From NCBI RefSeq assembly GCF_019132875.1, contig NZ_JAHSPF010000008.1, positions 1 through 64,000 of the forward strand: DNA of 64,000 nt, read 5' to 3'. The position numbers and the translations under genes were made by a program. A model generated the notes under the pieces. That model saw only the letters and a list, made by a program, of their open reading frames with translations. It did not search any database and was not told where the DNA came from. The stretch comes from Erwinia phyllosphaerae. Its GTDB lineage: Bacteria > Pseudomonadota > Gammaproteobacteria > Enterobacterales > Enterobacteriaceae. This document shows, in pieces, positions 1 through 9,250 of this stretch (position 1 is the first letter of the stretch; each line of letters starts with the position of its first letter).

Positions 1-111
1 GCTTTAGCGCGGTGGTCCCACCTGACCCCATGCCGAACTCAGAAGTGAAACGCCGTAGCGCCGATGGTAGTGTGGGGCCTCCCCATGCGAGAGTAGGGAA
101 CTGCCAGGCAT
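1..111 (+). rRNA. rrf: 5S ribosomal RNA, 3' part (5' end outside window)
   Basis: The sequence matches enterobacterial 5S rRNA from about nucleotide 10 to its 3' end. It includes the conserved GTGGTCCCACCTGACCCC and GCCGATGGTAGTGTGGGG blocks and the terminal GCCAGGCAT. Counting against the 120-nt E. coli molecule, about 9 nt of the 5' end lie before the window. This is therefore the distal end of an rRNA operon, and no further tRNA follows it. Confidence 0.97.
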
Positions 112-123
112 CAAACTGCGATA

Positions 124-150
124 ACCCTGACCTCACGGTCAGGGTTTTTT
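124..150 (+). terminator. rRNA operon terminator
   Basis: A 9-bp stem (ACCCTGACC, 124-132, pairing with GGTCAGGGT, 137-145) is followed by a T-run at 145-150. It begins 12 nt after the 5S rRNA. This is the usual intrinsic terminator at the end of an rRNA operon. Confidence 0.9.
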
Positions 151-385
151 GCATTGGTGCGTAAGGAAACCTGTTTCTCAGGACAGCACTCTGCATTTGT
201 GCGTCACGAAACCCGCTTTAAATGGCAGTATTTTACATTTGTGCGCCGCAAACCCGCTTCTCTGGGCAGCATTCCGCACTTATGTGTCAGAAAGCCGCTT
301 CTGATAGCGGTACTTTGCACTGGTGCGTCAGGAAATCTGCTTTCTGGGGCAGCACTTTGCATTTCTGCGCAAAAAACCGATGTTT
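151..385. repeat. Degenerate 42-bp tandem repeat, about 5.5 copies
   Basis: Copies begin at 151, 193, 235, 276, 317 and 359, that is every 41-42 bp. Each starts with a variant of GCATTTGTGCG, passes through an AAACCCGCTT-like middle and ends in GGGCAGCACTTT. The last copy is partial. Copies differ at many positions, so the array is old. Short open frames run through it on both strands but have no start signals and look like by-products. The array fills the 300-bp gap between the 5S terminator and yfiM. No function is known to me. Confidence 0.75.
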
Positions 386-447
386 GTATATAAGTTTTGC
401 CGATGCTATCCGGGAGAGCAAAGATCCTGGCCACTAATAAAAGCGGC

Positions 448-771
448 TCATCTGGCCGCATGCCAGAGCGTATAGCCAGTCGCAGCCCCCGCTATGTCCC
501 AGCTAAAATCTTTCCAGCTCCAGCCCGAGCCGCCTTCACGACTATCATAAAGCTCTTTCGATGCGCCCAGGCTGACGGAAAACAGCAGGCCAAAACTGCC
601 GCTGTGGCTTTCACGCCAGTTCTGACGTTCACCGTATTCGGCACCTGCAGCAGAAAGGAAAGCGGAGGAAAAAAAGTGTTCGGCCTTATCTTTGCCGGTC
701 CAGCTGTCGTGCGCCAGGTGTGTACAGCCAGAACAGCACAGCAGAGGAAGGAGAAGAGAAAAAATGCGCAT
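448..771 (-). CDS. yfiM: YfiM family lipoprotein
   Basis: The 107-residue protein starts with a short hydrophobic signal and a lipobox ending at Cys16 (CCSGC), so it should be lipid-anchored in the envelope. The body matches E. coli YfiM, including the [11 protein letters not shown] and [10 protein letters not shown] segments. It lies 39 nt downstream of pssA on the same strand, as in E. coli, and may be co-transcribed with it. Its biochemical role is not established. The family assignment rests on recognition of the sequence and the pssA neighbourhood. Confidence 0.88.
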   Translation of the reverse strand: MRIFSLLLPLLCCSGCTHLAHDSWTGKDKAEHFFSSAFLSAAGAEYGERQNWRESHSGSFGLLFSVSLGASKELYDSREGGSGWSWKDFSWDIAGAATGYTLWHAAR

Positions 772-810
772 AAAAAAGCCCTGTCAGGTTAACAAGGCTT
801 AGTATAGAAG

Positions 811-2166
811 TTACAGAATGCGGCTGATCAATCTGTCGATGCGAATACGCCGCAAACGACGGATTAGTTTTCTGACCTTAACCGGATAATCAGCAATACT
901 TTCCAGATCGCGATAATGCTGCACGACGGTCGTATGCTCACGGATCAGACCCAGCTCTTTCTCTCGCTGAGCGGCCAGCTCCTGTAGAGGATCGTGAATG
1001 AGTACCGCATTTTCCAGATCCAGCCGCCATGCGCGAGGGTTCAGGTTGTTGCCGGTAATCAACATCCACTCGTCATCCACCCACATTCCTTTAAGGTGAT
1101 AGCTGTTCTCGTCATCTTTCCACAGCCGCACGGTAAGCTGCCCGCTGCTGACATAGTATTGCAGACGACTCAGAAAACGACGCAGATTGATTTCATACAG
1201 GTAGGGAAGTGCGCCAATAATCTTAAATGGCTGATCCTGAGGAATATAGAAGTCGTTCGCTGTCTTATCGCCCACGATGATTTCGACTTCTTTTCCACGG
1301 CGCAGCAGCCAGATGATATTACGTACCAGGATAGCAGGCAGGTTGAAGTAAGGCGTACAGAGCGTTAACTTCTGCTCGGCACAGGGCATAAGATGATAAA
1401 TTGTCTTATTAAGCAGGCTGCGCTTACCTAAACCAACCAGCGGCGTAACCGCCAGCTGCTCGTTATTGGCATCACCCGTAAAGTCATAGTCGAAGCCGCG
1501 TAGCTCCTGGCGGAACTGGCGCGTTTCGTTTTTGATTTCCGGGCTTTTAGGGCGCTCGCGCTGGTCGAGACGGTGAACGGCTTCGGCCTGTATCAGGTTA
1601 ACATCGATCCAGTTCAGCAACGTATCAGCCAGCACGGGATTAGTAATCAGCTGATAACGATCGTAGCGGTATTTTTCATGCTGATGAAGATAGACATCAT
1701 TCAGGCTCGCGCCGGTATAAAACAGCGTGTCATCAATGACCGAACCTTTAAGGTGCAGAACGCCCAGCGCCTCGCGCGTGTTGACCGGTACGCCGTAAAC
1801 GGGGATAGCGATATCCGCGTTCTGCTCCGCCATTTCGCAATACCAGTCTGCATTAGTCGCGCTATGTGCGGCACCTATCCGGCCGCGCTGTGCGCGATGC
1901 CAGTCCACCAGTATTCTGATATCCAGCTCCGGGCGGAGACGTTTAGCCGCGTAAAGGGCGGAAAGAATGGAACGCCCGCCGTCATCGTTTTCCAGATAAA
2001 GGGCAACAATGCAGATACGCCGCGTCGCTGCCGCTATTTTTTCCAGCAGCGTTTGTCGAAAGTCCGCAGGCGAATACAGCGTGGTGAAATCAGCAACCGA
2101 CTGAGACAGTTTTGGCAGTTGCGCAAGGTGCTGTTGGTGTTTGTTACGTTTGAATTTAGACAGCAT
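811..2166 (-). CDS. pssA: CDP-diacylglycerol--serine O-phosphatidyltransferase
   Basis: This enzyme makes phosphatidylserine from CDP-diacylglycerol and L-serine, the committed step to phosphatidylethanolamine, and acts at the membrane surface. The protein is 451 residues, as in E. coli, and shares the LSKFKRNKHQQHLAQLPK start. It has the two HxKx4D motifs of the phospholipase D superfamily: VLHLKG...DD near residue 139 and YHLKGMWVDD in the C-terminal half. An ATG lies directly before the chosen one (at 2169); I chose the second because it aligns with E. coli PssA. The basic C-terminal tail (VRKLIRRLRRIRIDRL) suits membrane association. Confidence 0.97.
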   Translation of the reverse strand: MLSKFKRNKHQQHLAQLPKLSQSVADFTTLYSPADFRQTLLEKIAAATRRICIVALYLENDDGGRSILSALYAAKRLRPELDIRILVDWHRAQRGRIGAAHSATNADWYCEMAEQNADIAIPVYGVPVNTREALGVLHLKGSVIDDTLFYTGASLNDVYLHQHEKYRYDRYQLITNPVLADTLLNWIDVNLIQAEAVHRLDQRERPKSPEIKNETRQFRQELRGFDYDFTGDANNEQLAVTPLVGLGKRSLLNKTIYHLMPCAEQKLTLCTPYFNLPAILVRNIIWLLRRGKEVEIIVGDKTANDFYIPQDQPFKIIGALPYLYEINLRRFLSRLQYYVSSGQLTVRLWKDDENSYHLKGMWVDDEWMLITGNNLNPRAWRLDLENAVLIHDPLQELAAQREKELGLIREHTTVVQHYRDLESIADYPVKVRKLIRRLRRIRIDRLISRIL

Positions 2167-2283
2167 CACAGTGCGTTTCTTCTCTGTTCATAGAATGGCC
2201 TTTTGCCATAAAATCATCACCATAACCGCTGATAGTATCAAAAGTTTGCCGCGCTGTGGGCAGTTTTACGTTTCCAGACATGA

Positions 2284-4926
2284 TTAGCCTGTTTTCAGAG
2301 CCAGTGAAAGCGTGACGATGCCATCTTCAAGCTGAATATTAACGCTAAACCCGAGCTTACGCGCCAGCGCGATCATGCCCCGGTTGCCGGGCATGGTGAT
2401 GCCGTTAAGCTGCTGCAGGCCGTGCTGGCGAGCGTAATCGATCATTTTTTCCAGTAACTCTCTTCCCAGTCCCTGTCCTTTAAGATCGGAGCGCACCAGT
2501 ACGGAAAACTCTGCATCTGCGTTATCCGCGTCTGAAATAGCACGCGTCACGCCAACAATCTCCTGCTGCTGTGGACGAACTGCCACAATGGCCATTTCTC
2601 GATCGTAGTCGATTTGCGTCATGTTAGCCAAATCGTCATGGGTAAACTCGTTGATCTCACTGAAGTAGCGGTAGTAAAGATCTTCTTTCGTTACCCGGGT
2701 AATAAACTGCCGTAGCAGAGGCTCATCTTCAGGCAGAATCGGCCGGAACAGCAGCGACTCGCCGCTTTTTAACTTCACCGTCTCTTCCAGATGATGAGGG
2801 TAGGGGCGAATAGCCAGACGCGCTTCGGGGTCGCCATGAAAAGCGGCGAGCTGCATGGTGACATCGAGCAGAGAAAAGGTTTCTCCCGCCGCCAGCAGCG
2901 GATGAATATCCAGCCGCACGATCTCCGGGCAGTCTACGATCAGATTGGAAACCTGTACCAGTACCTGGCTGAGTCCGGCGATATCCAGCCCCGAAAGCGA
3001 GCCGCGGCTGCGGATCTTACCGTTTTTAATTGCCTGAATAATAAGATAGCGGGCAAGCGCCATATTTAGCGGCGGCAAAGCCATGGCGGCCTGCTGCTCC
3101 GTCAGCCATTCCGTGCCGCCTTCACCCAGCATGATGACCGGCCCAAAAACAGGGTCGTGCTCCACCACAATGCGCAGCTCTTGAGCGCCAGCGCGATTAG
3201 CCATACTTTGCACCAGCAAGCCGTCAATGCGCGCCTGCGGCAAGGTACGCTTAACCCGATCGATAATAGCTTCCGCTGCCTGCTGAACCTCACTGGCCGA
3301 CCGTAAATAAAGCATCACGCCCTGAACATCAGACTTATGTGCGACATCGGGGGAACGCAGCTTCAACGCGACCGGATAGCCTGCCTGGCTGGCTATTTGC
3401 ACCGCCTCGGCGCTATCGCTGGCTATCCATGTCGGCAGCGTGATTAAGCCGTAAGCCTGTAGAATACCGTGTACCTCATGCGTATCCAGTGTGGTAATGC
3501 CCTGCTCCAGCGCCTGACGGATAAGCTGATGGGCTTCTGCGGTATTAAGAGCCAGGTCAGCCGGTAGGGCGGGCGTCTCTCGCAGCTGCTTTTGATTGCG
3601 TCGATACGCTACCATGTGCATAAACGCCGTAGTAGCGCCTTCTGGCGTACGGTAGGTAGGGATACCCGCTTCGCTAAAATAGCGGCGAGCTTCAGGAGCT
3701 GAGAACTCGCCACACCAGTTAGTTAATAGCGCAATTTGCTTACCGCGTGGGTGATCAGCTACGGCGTCGATGACGCGCTGTGCCGTTAGCGTGGCAGGCG
3801 CAACGGCGCTTGGCGCATAAATCACTAACAGAGCATCAATATCATGGCTTGCCAGCAGAAGGGAGACCGCCTGATGATACCGTTCCACGGTAGCGTCATC
3901 TTTTAGATCCAGCGGATTACCAACACGGATCTCTTCCGGGAGCAGGCTTTGTAACGTTGCACGCAAATCTTCACTTAGCGTAGCCAGCTTGCCGCCACGC
4001 GCGTCGAGCGCATCCAGTGCCAGCGCGGCTGGTGCGGCGCCGTTGCTGATAATCATTAAACGCTCGCCACGCAGCGGCCGCATATAGCTCAATGTTTCTA
4101 CGGCAGAAAAGAGCTCATGCGTATCCTGCACACGTAACAGGCCAGCCCGCTGGATAGCAGCATCCCATGCGCCGTCAAGGCCGCCTGTCCCCAATAGCTG
4201 ACGGGCCTGGTGCGAACGACCGCTTTTAATCACCAGCACGGGTTTATTTCTGGCCGCGCTACGCGCCGCTGAAACAAAACGTCGGGCATCGCTTAACTGC
4301 TCCAGGCAAAGCAGAATGGCGCTGGTTTTACCGTCGCGCGCCAGAAAATCGAGCAGGTCATCCACATCAATATCCAGGCTATCGCCCAGCGCAATAAACC
4401 AGGAAAAACCCAGCTGCCGCTGCTGCGCCCAGTCCAGAATCGTATTGGAAACGGCGGCAGACTGGGAAATAAAAGCCAGCTTGCCTTTGCCAATGGGGAC
4501 GGGAGAAAAGCTGGCATTCAGGCCTTGCCAGGGCGCAAGCAGTCCCAGGCTGTTGGGGCCAAGCAGACGGATCTGCCACTGGCTGGCGCAGGCTCTCAGC
4601 GCTTCACGCTGGCTGGCTGGCGAAGAGAGGATAATGCAGGCTTTACAGCCGCACTTACCCAGCGCTTCCAGCAGCAGAAGATTGTGACGACTGTGAGTGC
4701 AAATTACCGCCAGGTCAGGCGCAAAGGGCAAGCTGGCGACGTCAGGCCAGGCCATCACGCCGCAAACCGCTTTATATTTCGGCGTCACGGGAAGCACGGA
4801 GCCGCTGAAGCCGCCGCCCAGCAGATTACGCATCATCAAATAACCTGCTCGTTCGGGCCGGGGTGAAGCACCGATCACCGCAATGGATTGAGGTCGTAAC
4901 AGCGCTTCCAGTCCTTGTTGGCTCAT
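2284..4926 (-). CDS. patZ: Protein lysine acetyltransferase (Pat/PatZ, formerly YfiQ)
   Basis: PatZ transfers acetyl groups from acetyl-CoA to lysines of metabolic enzymes, classically inactivating acetyl-CoA synthetase. The 880-residue protein has the family layout. An N-terminal NDP-forming acyl-CoA-synthetase-like region starts with a CoA-binding Rossmann segment (SIAVIGAS), followed by an ATP-grasp-like part in the middle. The GNAT domain occupies about the last 160 residues, with the acetyl-CoA loop KGQGLGRE. The start at 4926 aligns with E. coli MSQRGLEALL and has GGAG 8 nt upstream. An in-frame codon at 5004 would add 26 unconserved residues and is less likely. Confidence 0.95.
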   Translation of the reverse strand: MSQQGLEALLRPQSIAVIGASPRPERAGYLMMRNLLGGGFSGSVLPVTPKYKAVCGVMAWPDVASLPFAPDLAVICTHSRHNLLLLEALGKCGCKACIILSSPASQREALRACASQWQIRLLGPNSLGLLAPWQGLNASFSPVPIGKGKLAFISQSAAVSNTILDWAQQRQLGFSWFIALGDSLDIDVDDLLDFLARDGKTSAILLCLEQLSDARRFVSAARSAARNKPVLVIKSGRSHQARQLLGTGGLDGAWDAAIQRAGLLRVQDTHELFSAVETLSYMRPLRGERLMIISNGAAPAALALDALDARGGKLATLSEDLRATLQSLLPEEIRVGNPLDLKDDATVERYHQAVSLLLASHDIDALLVIYAPSAVAPATLTAQRVIDAVADHPRGKQIALLTNWCGEFSAPEARRYFSEAGIPTYRTPEGATTAFMHMVAYRRNQKQLRETPALPADLALNTAEAHQLIRQALEQGITTLDTHEVHGILQAYGLITLPTWIASDSAEAVQIASQAGYPVALKLRSPDVAHKSDVQGVMLYLRSASEVQQAAEAIIDRVKRTLPQARIDGLLVQSMANRAGAQELRIVVEHDPVFGPVIMLGEGGTEWLTEQQAAMALPPLNMALARYLIIQAIKNGKIRSRGSLSGLDIAGLSQVLVQVSNLIVDCPEIVRLDIHPLLAAGETFSLLDVTMQLAAFHGDPEARLAIRPYPHHLEETVKLKSGESLLFRPILPEDEPLLRQFITRVTKEDLYYRYFSEINEFTHDDLANMTQIDYDREMAIVAVRPQQQEIVGVTRAISDADNADAEFSVLVRSDLKGQGLGRELLEKMIDYARQHGLQQLNGITMPGNRGMIALARKLGFSVNIQLEDGIVTLSLALKTG

Positions 4927-5301
4927 AGCGGGCTCCGGTAGAGAAAAATTGAGTTTACCTCCATCCGCCTGGCAGCGCTGTAGCGAAATTGTGATCGACC
5001 GCATAAAGCGGCGGGCTGAGCTTTTTCACCCGCTATAAAATCCTGTCTCTGGTCAGCGATAATTGTGGAGCAGTAATCATTCCCTGTAACTTAATTCACT
5101 ACATTTGGCAGACTTTTTAAATGGCGCTTTACATCTAATTTTTAGCCTGGCCTGTTAATTATTGAAATTGTCTTTGGCTGAATGCCGGTTGATAATTATT
5201 CGTCAATTAAAATCAACGTTATTCTTGATAAGGATAACATCGATGATAATAAATACTTTCATAAAACAGGGCGCGCATCTGGCGGTAATAAAGGTAACAG
5301 A
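4927..5301. other. Divergent intergenic region between patZ and the metalloprotease gene
   Basis: These 375 bp separate two divergently transcribed genes and must hold both promoters. The right half is clearly more AT-rich than the genes around it. I see no strong palindrome, no complete CRP site and no convincing promoter pair that I would defend. An open frame continuous with the protease gene starts at 5182, but its first 40 residues look non-coding in character. Confidence 0.5.
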
Positions 5302-7776
5302 ATGCAATTTATAAAAAGTAATAGCTTGCAGCTTAAGCAACAACAAGAAGCGGCTGAATATTTTAATGGATATAAAACGGTAAAATTAAATAAAACCTTA
5401 CTGTGCATGCTCCTGTCTCTGGCTATTGCGCCTGCGTCAGGCTATGCCCACGTAAATAAAAAAATAAAAGCCCAGGTAAATAATTTATCTCAGCAAAACG
5501 ATACGGTTAAAGGCAAGAGTGCCGGTGACGGACTGGTTACTCTACGCAGTGAGAGCATTGAAGAATACAGCACGATAAAAGAACGGTCTGCGGGTGATAG
5601 CCTTTGTCTTACCCTCAATGCAGACAATAAAAACGTAGCTTTTTCTACTTGCGAAAATACAACGCGTCAGCGCTGGAAAGTTTCCCCGCAAATGGTTGGT
5701 TATTTTAAAATTACCAGTCAGGCACTGGCTGGGGAAAGTACGGAATATTGCCTGGGGACGACCGGCACAACGCCAGCTATGATGGAATGCTCGGGCAGCG
5801 GTTATTCATCTTACCGAGCATGGCAGATTACGCCTCGCCAGATCGATAAGCAAACAGATTTATTCTATACGCTAAAAAACAAATATCGTGAAGATCTGGG
5901 GAAAAAGGAAGTTCTGGGACATTCTGCAAATCGCCTGGCAATGGTAAGCGAGAGCCAGACCAGTGCGTTTTCATGGCAATTGTCACTCCCGGATATGGTC
6001 CACACTCGTCCGGTAACGGGCGCGAAGAAAGTACTTGTCATACATAGCCATTACAGCGATCGGGCTGCTAATCCGCTGGAAAGAATGAAGCTGGCCGTAT
6101 TTGGTACCGGGCACGATACCAGTTCGCTGGCCAGTGCGGTACGTATCGCTTCTCACGGTAAACTAACGCTAACAGGCGATGTCGTCAGCGATATTAACCT
6201 TGGCCCACGTCCGACAACCTGCTCCAGTAGCGTGGTTGAGCAGGCAAAAAAACTGGCAGAGAAAAAAGGCATCAATCTTAGCGGATACGATTACTTTTTT
6301 GTCGATCTTCCTTCATCCCCTTGTTCATGGTCAGGACTGGCGTCCATGCCGGGTAACTGGATCATAGGCAATAACAGTGGCGAAAAGCACTGGATGTGGC
6401 AGCACGAGTTCGGGCATAGCCTGGGCGCTCCGCACGCTACCTCGCTGGAAAACTGTAGCGTAGATGATCATGGCGTGGTGCAGCTTGACGATAAATGCAA
6501 AAGCACTGCAGCCAGCGACCCTTCTGATTCTATGAACGGCGGCGGCCGTCGGCTCTATCCGGCCCCTTACGCTTTATATACCGGCTGGCTAACCGCAGAA
6601 CAGTTTCCGGCAATTAAAAATGATGGCGACTACACGCTGGCACCGCTTTTTAATAATGATAATAATATTAAAGGGTTAAGGGTTTTGCGCAGCAACGGCA
6701 GCTATCTGACGCTGGAATATCGTCAACCTTCCGAAGGTTTTGAGGACTGGGCGACAGACAGCCCGTTCGTTAACGGCGTGATTGTACGCATTGCCACATT
6801 TGGTAGCAAAGTTACTAATCAGCTGGTGGATACCACACCGGGCAGCGCTGGCGGAATGAGCGACGCACCGTTAATGCCGGGCAAATCAATTGATGATTTG
6901 CTTTCTGGTAAACGCATTACTCTGCTGAAAGTGGATGCTCAGGGCGCACACGTGCGGATCCAGAATATTGCCGATGCGGAAAATGAGGAAGACGTTGATC
7001 CGGTAGCCGTTGTGCCGCAGAACTTCACTGTTATTGCCCGTCAAAACGAAGCGACCATTCGCCTGTTGGACGGCAGTGCCAGTAAGGGTAAAGAGATGGT
7101 CTGGAAAAGCCTGACGGGTAACGGTGTTTTTGCCCTGCAGGAAGGTGAATCCGGCCCGGTTGTTCAGGAGAGCAAAGTAGCCATAGCCCGTGCTATTTTC
7201 CCGGCCGGAGAAACGGGAACGGCAAAGTATGAGCTGACGGCCACCGGCTCTCACGGAAAAACGGACAGCAAGACGGTTACCGTTACCGTGGTGCCAGCCG
7301 AAGCCACAATTACCGGTAAAAATAGCGTCGCGCATGGTCAGGTAGCCACCTTCAGCAGCGAAGGAAACTTTAAGCCGGATACCTGGCTATGGGTTCTTCG
7401 CCGCAATGGCGAAGCCGTAGAGCTTTCCCATCAGTCAACCTTTACTCTGGATACGCAGCACGTGGCTGCCGGTAGCTATCAGGTAGAGCTTGAAGCCTCC
7501 GCAAGCAACAGGCAGTACAGGGCGAACGCTATATTTTCTCTGGCTATCACAGAGGAGAAGCCGGATACGCCACCAGAGCCTGAAAAACCAGATGCGCCGA
7601 CTTATCCAGCCTACGTCGAAGGTACGCCTTATAAAGCAGGCGACACCGTGACCGCGTCAGGCGGCGTCTACAGCTGTAAACCTCATCCTTACACCGGCTG
7701 GTGTGCCGGAGCCGCATGGGCTTACGCGCCGGGAACTGGTTCGCACTGGAGCGAGGCTTGGGACAAGGTAGGTTAA
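5302..7776 (+). CDS. Secreted StcE-like zinc metalloprotease (peptidase M66 type) with C-terminal chitin-binding module
   Basis: The 824-residue protein carries the extended zinc motif HEFGHSLGAPH, with ligands near His368, His372 and His378. This matches the M66/StcE mucin-degrading protease family. A hydrophobic stretch ending ...PASGYA near residue 50 looks like a signal peptide with a long N-region. A ricin-B-like segment (about residues 70-140, SLCLTL...QRWKVS) precedes the protease. Immunoglobulin-like or PKD-like segments follow it, then a Pro/Glu linker and a carbohydrate-binding domain (CBM5/12 type, aromatic-rich, AGDTVTASGGVYSCKPHP) in the last 50 residues. The likely role is degradation of host glycoproteins or attachment to chitin. 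The start at 5302 has AAGG upstream; the frame is also open from 5182. Confidence 0.83.
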   Translation: MQFIKSNSLQLKQQQEAAEYFNGYKTVKLNKTLLCMLLSLAIAPASGYAHVNKKIKAQVNNLSQQNDTVKGKSAGDGLVTLRSESIEEYSTIKERSAGDSLCLTLNADNKNVAFSTCENTTRQRWKVSPQMVGYFKITSQALAGESTEYCLGTTGTTPAMMECSGSGYSSYRAWQITPRQIDKQTDLFYTLKNKYREDLGKKEVLGHSANRLAMVSESQTSAFSWQLSLPDMVHTRPVTGAKKVLVIHSHYSDRAANPLERMKLAVFGTGHDTSSLASAVRIASHGKLTLTGDVVSDINLGPRPTTCSSSVVEQAKKLAEKKGINLSGYDYFFVDLPSSPCSWSGLASMPGNWIIGNNSGEKHWMWQHEFGHSLGAPHATSLENCSVDDHGVVQLDDKCKSTAASDPSDSMNGGGRRLYPAPYALYTGWLTAEQFPAIKNDGDYTLAPLFNNDNNIKGLRVLRSNGSYLTLEYRQPSEGFEDWATDSPFVNGVIVRIATFGSKVTNQLVDTTPGSAGGMSDAPLMPGKSIDDLLSGKRITLLKVDAQGAHVRIQNIADAENEEDVDPVAVVPQNFTVIARQNEATIRLLDGSASKGKEMVWKSLTGNGVFALQEGESGPVVQESKVAIARAIFPAGETGTAKYELTATGSHGKTDSKTVTVTVVPAEATITGKNSVAHGQVATFSSEGNFKPDTWLWVLRRNGEAVELSHQSTFTLDTQHVAAGSYQVELEASASNRQYRANAIFSLAITEEKPDTPPEPEKPDAPTYPAYVEGTPYKAGDTVTASGGVYSCKPHPYTGWCAGAAWAYAPGTGSHWSEAWDKVG

Positions 7777-7790
7777 TGCCATAAATCAGA

Positions 7791-7826
7791 AACGGGGCGG
7801 CCCTCATCAGGCCGCCCCGTTTTTTG
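7791..7826 (+). terminator. Terminator of the metalloprotease gene
   Basis: A GC-rich stem (ACGGGGCGGCC pairing with GGCCGCCCCGT) around a 7-nt loop is followed by TTTTTT, 15 nt after the stop codon. The T-run is only on the + side, so it serves the protease gene. Confidence 0.9.
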
Positions 7827-7845
7827 ACTGTCTGCGAATGGGCGA

Positions 7846-8544
7846 TCAGAGAGACAAGGTTTTCTGCTGATGAACAGGATGGTGCGGCTTGCCGGCCAGA
7901 TAGCGCTCGCGAAACAGATCGAAGTGTTGAAAAAGCGCGTTGCCTGCGGCGTTATCGCCCGCCTGTAACAACAGCTCTGCTGCAACCTCTGCCGTACAGT
8001 GCTGACCCTCGGCATGCGCCTCGCGGAGTTGGTAATTTGAAGGACGGCTAAGCGTCAGCGACATGACCGGCAGCGCGTCCAGCCAGGGACTTTTACGGAA
8101 CATCTTCCGGGCTTCCGTCCAGGTGCCATCCAGCATAATAAACAGCGGTGGTTTGCCGCTTAACGGCGGCGTATTCAGCACCGGACGACCAGCGTCGGCG
8201 TAAGATTCTGGAAACACCACCAGCGGCTGGACGTCAGGATCGGTAACCGCCGCCAGCAGTCGCGGGTCGGGCTCGGTGCGCGACCAGCCAAACGCCAGGG
8301 TATCCGGCAGAATATCGGCGATCAGGCGCCCCGTATTGCTGGGCTTCATGGGTTCGCTGTCAAACATCACCAGACAAAAACGGCTACGCGCCGCCACAGG
8401 CTGTAGCGTGGCACACAGACAGTTCTTTTTTGGTAATAAGCAGCGCTGGCAGCGGGGAATTCGGTTGCCGCGAGCGAGAAAAGGGCGGGTGGCGCGGGCA
8501 AGGCGCTCGGCACGCAGGCGAAGAACGGCGTTTTCAGTCATCAT
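7846..8544 (-). CDS. tapT: tRNA-uridine aminocarboxypropyltransferase (DTW domain)
   Basis: This is TapT (formerly YfiP), which adds the 3-amino-3-carboxypropyl group of SAM to uridine 47 of tRNAs (acp3U47). The 232-residue protein has the four-cysteine N-terminal zinc knuckle (CQRC and CLCA, residues 33-46). It also has the family signature LDGTWTEARKM, a variant of the DTW motif, in the C-terminal half. It sits between the protease gene and trxC, upstream of yfiF, an RNA methyltransferase homologue. Two adjacent Met codons make the exact start uncertain by one residue. Confidence 0.9.
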   Translation of the reverse strand: MMTENAVLRLRAERLARATRPFLARGNRIPRCQRCLLPKKNCLCATLQPVAARSRFCLVMFDSEPMKPSNTGRLIADILPDTLAFGWSRTEPDPRLLAAVTDPDVQPLVVFPESYADAGRPVLNTPPLSGKPPLFIMLDGTWTEARKMFRKSPWLDALPVMSLTLSRPSNYQLREAHAEGQHCTAEVAAELLLQAGDNAAGNALFQHFDLFRERYLAGKPHHPVHQQKTLSL

Positions 8545-8607
8545 ACTTTGTCTGGGGAAAACGCCATTCTGGCAGAAAAACGGGTAAAACAGTAGGGCCG
8601 AACGGCC

Positions 8608-9027
8608 TTAAAGATTTTCGTCCAGCCATTCGTTGAACGGGGCTTTTGGCATGGCGCCGCTGAGCATATCCACCATCTGGCCCTGTTTGAAGATCATAAT
8701 GGTTGGAATACTACGAATACGAAAACGCGCGCTGATCTCAGGCTCCGCTTCGGTATTCACCTTCACAAACCGCATTTTACCCGTGCGCTCGCCGGCAACG
8801 TCTTTAAATACTGGCGCAAAATTAACGCAGGGGCCGCACCAGGGCGCCCAGAAATCCACCACGACGGGCAGGTCGTCCTGCAAATATTTATCCAGCGTGG
8901 CGGTGGTGGCGTTAATGACTTCACCATTAAACAGCTCGCTGCCGCAGCGGCCGCATTTCGCATGGTCCGCAACTCGCTCCTGCGGCACGCGATTAGTTGC
9001 CTGGCATGAAGCACAAACCGTATTCAT
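8608..9027 (-). CDS. trxC: Thioredoxin 2 (zinc-containing)
   Basis: TrxC is a cytoplasmic disulfide reductase. The 139-residue protein has the N-terminal zinc finger typical of TrxC (Cys5, Cys8, Cys25, Cys28) followed by a thioredoxin fold with the WCGPC active site (Cys64, Cys67). A short GC-rich inverted repeat overlaps the stop codon and may help terminate transcription. In E. coli the gene belongs to the OxyR regulon; I did not identify a definite OxyR site here. Confidence 0.96.
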   Translation of the reverse strand: MNTVCASCQATNRVPQERVADHAKCGRCGSELFNGEVINATTATLDKYLQDDLPVVVDFWAPWCGPCVNFAPVFKDVAGERTGKMRFVKVNTEAEPEISARFRIRSIPTIMIFKQGQMVDMLSGAMPKAPFNEWLDENL

Positions 9028-9045
9028 AGCTCTACCTCAGTTGGT

Positions 9046-9063
9046 GGTAAGTATTTACTTACC
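9046..9063. promoter_or_regulatory. Palindrome upstream of trxC
   Basis: GGTAAGTA-TT-TACTTACC is a perfect 8-bp inverted repeat about 20 bp upstream of the trxC start, in the divergent trxC/yfiF region. The position suits an operator. The sequence is not one I can assign to a known regulator. Confidence 0.4.
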
Positions 9064-9250
9064 TTATTTCGGAAACGATAGCGATAATTATGGTCGTCCT
9101 GACGTTCGGCAACAAAGAGATTTGTTCAATGGGTATAATAGGTAAGGACTGACAGGCGGGCACGCAAACCAGGTTTTCTCGGAAGTTAATAGCTAAGCAG
9201 TGCCACATCAGGTAATCTGCGCGCTTCGCGCTCAGCCAGGTGGAGGGAAA

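Noticed and set aside
151-385. Possible CRISPR array (regularly spaced repeats)
   Set aside because: The whole 42-bp unit is repeated, with no unique spacers between short identical repeats, and no cas gene is nearby.
811-2166. Phospholipase D-type defence nuclease
   Set aside because: Two HxKx4D motifs are present, but the whole protein is clearly PssA and sits next to yfiM.
4316-4866. Long open frames antisense to patZ
   Set aside because: They are shadow frames caused by GC-rich codon use in patZ and have no start signals or homology that I can recognise.
5182-5301. N-terminal extension of the metalloprotease
   Set aside because: The added 40 residues are polar and AT-biased, would bury the signal peptide even deeper, and lack a ribosome site.
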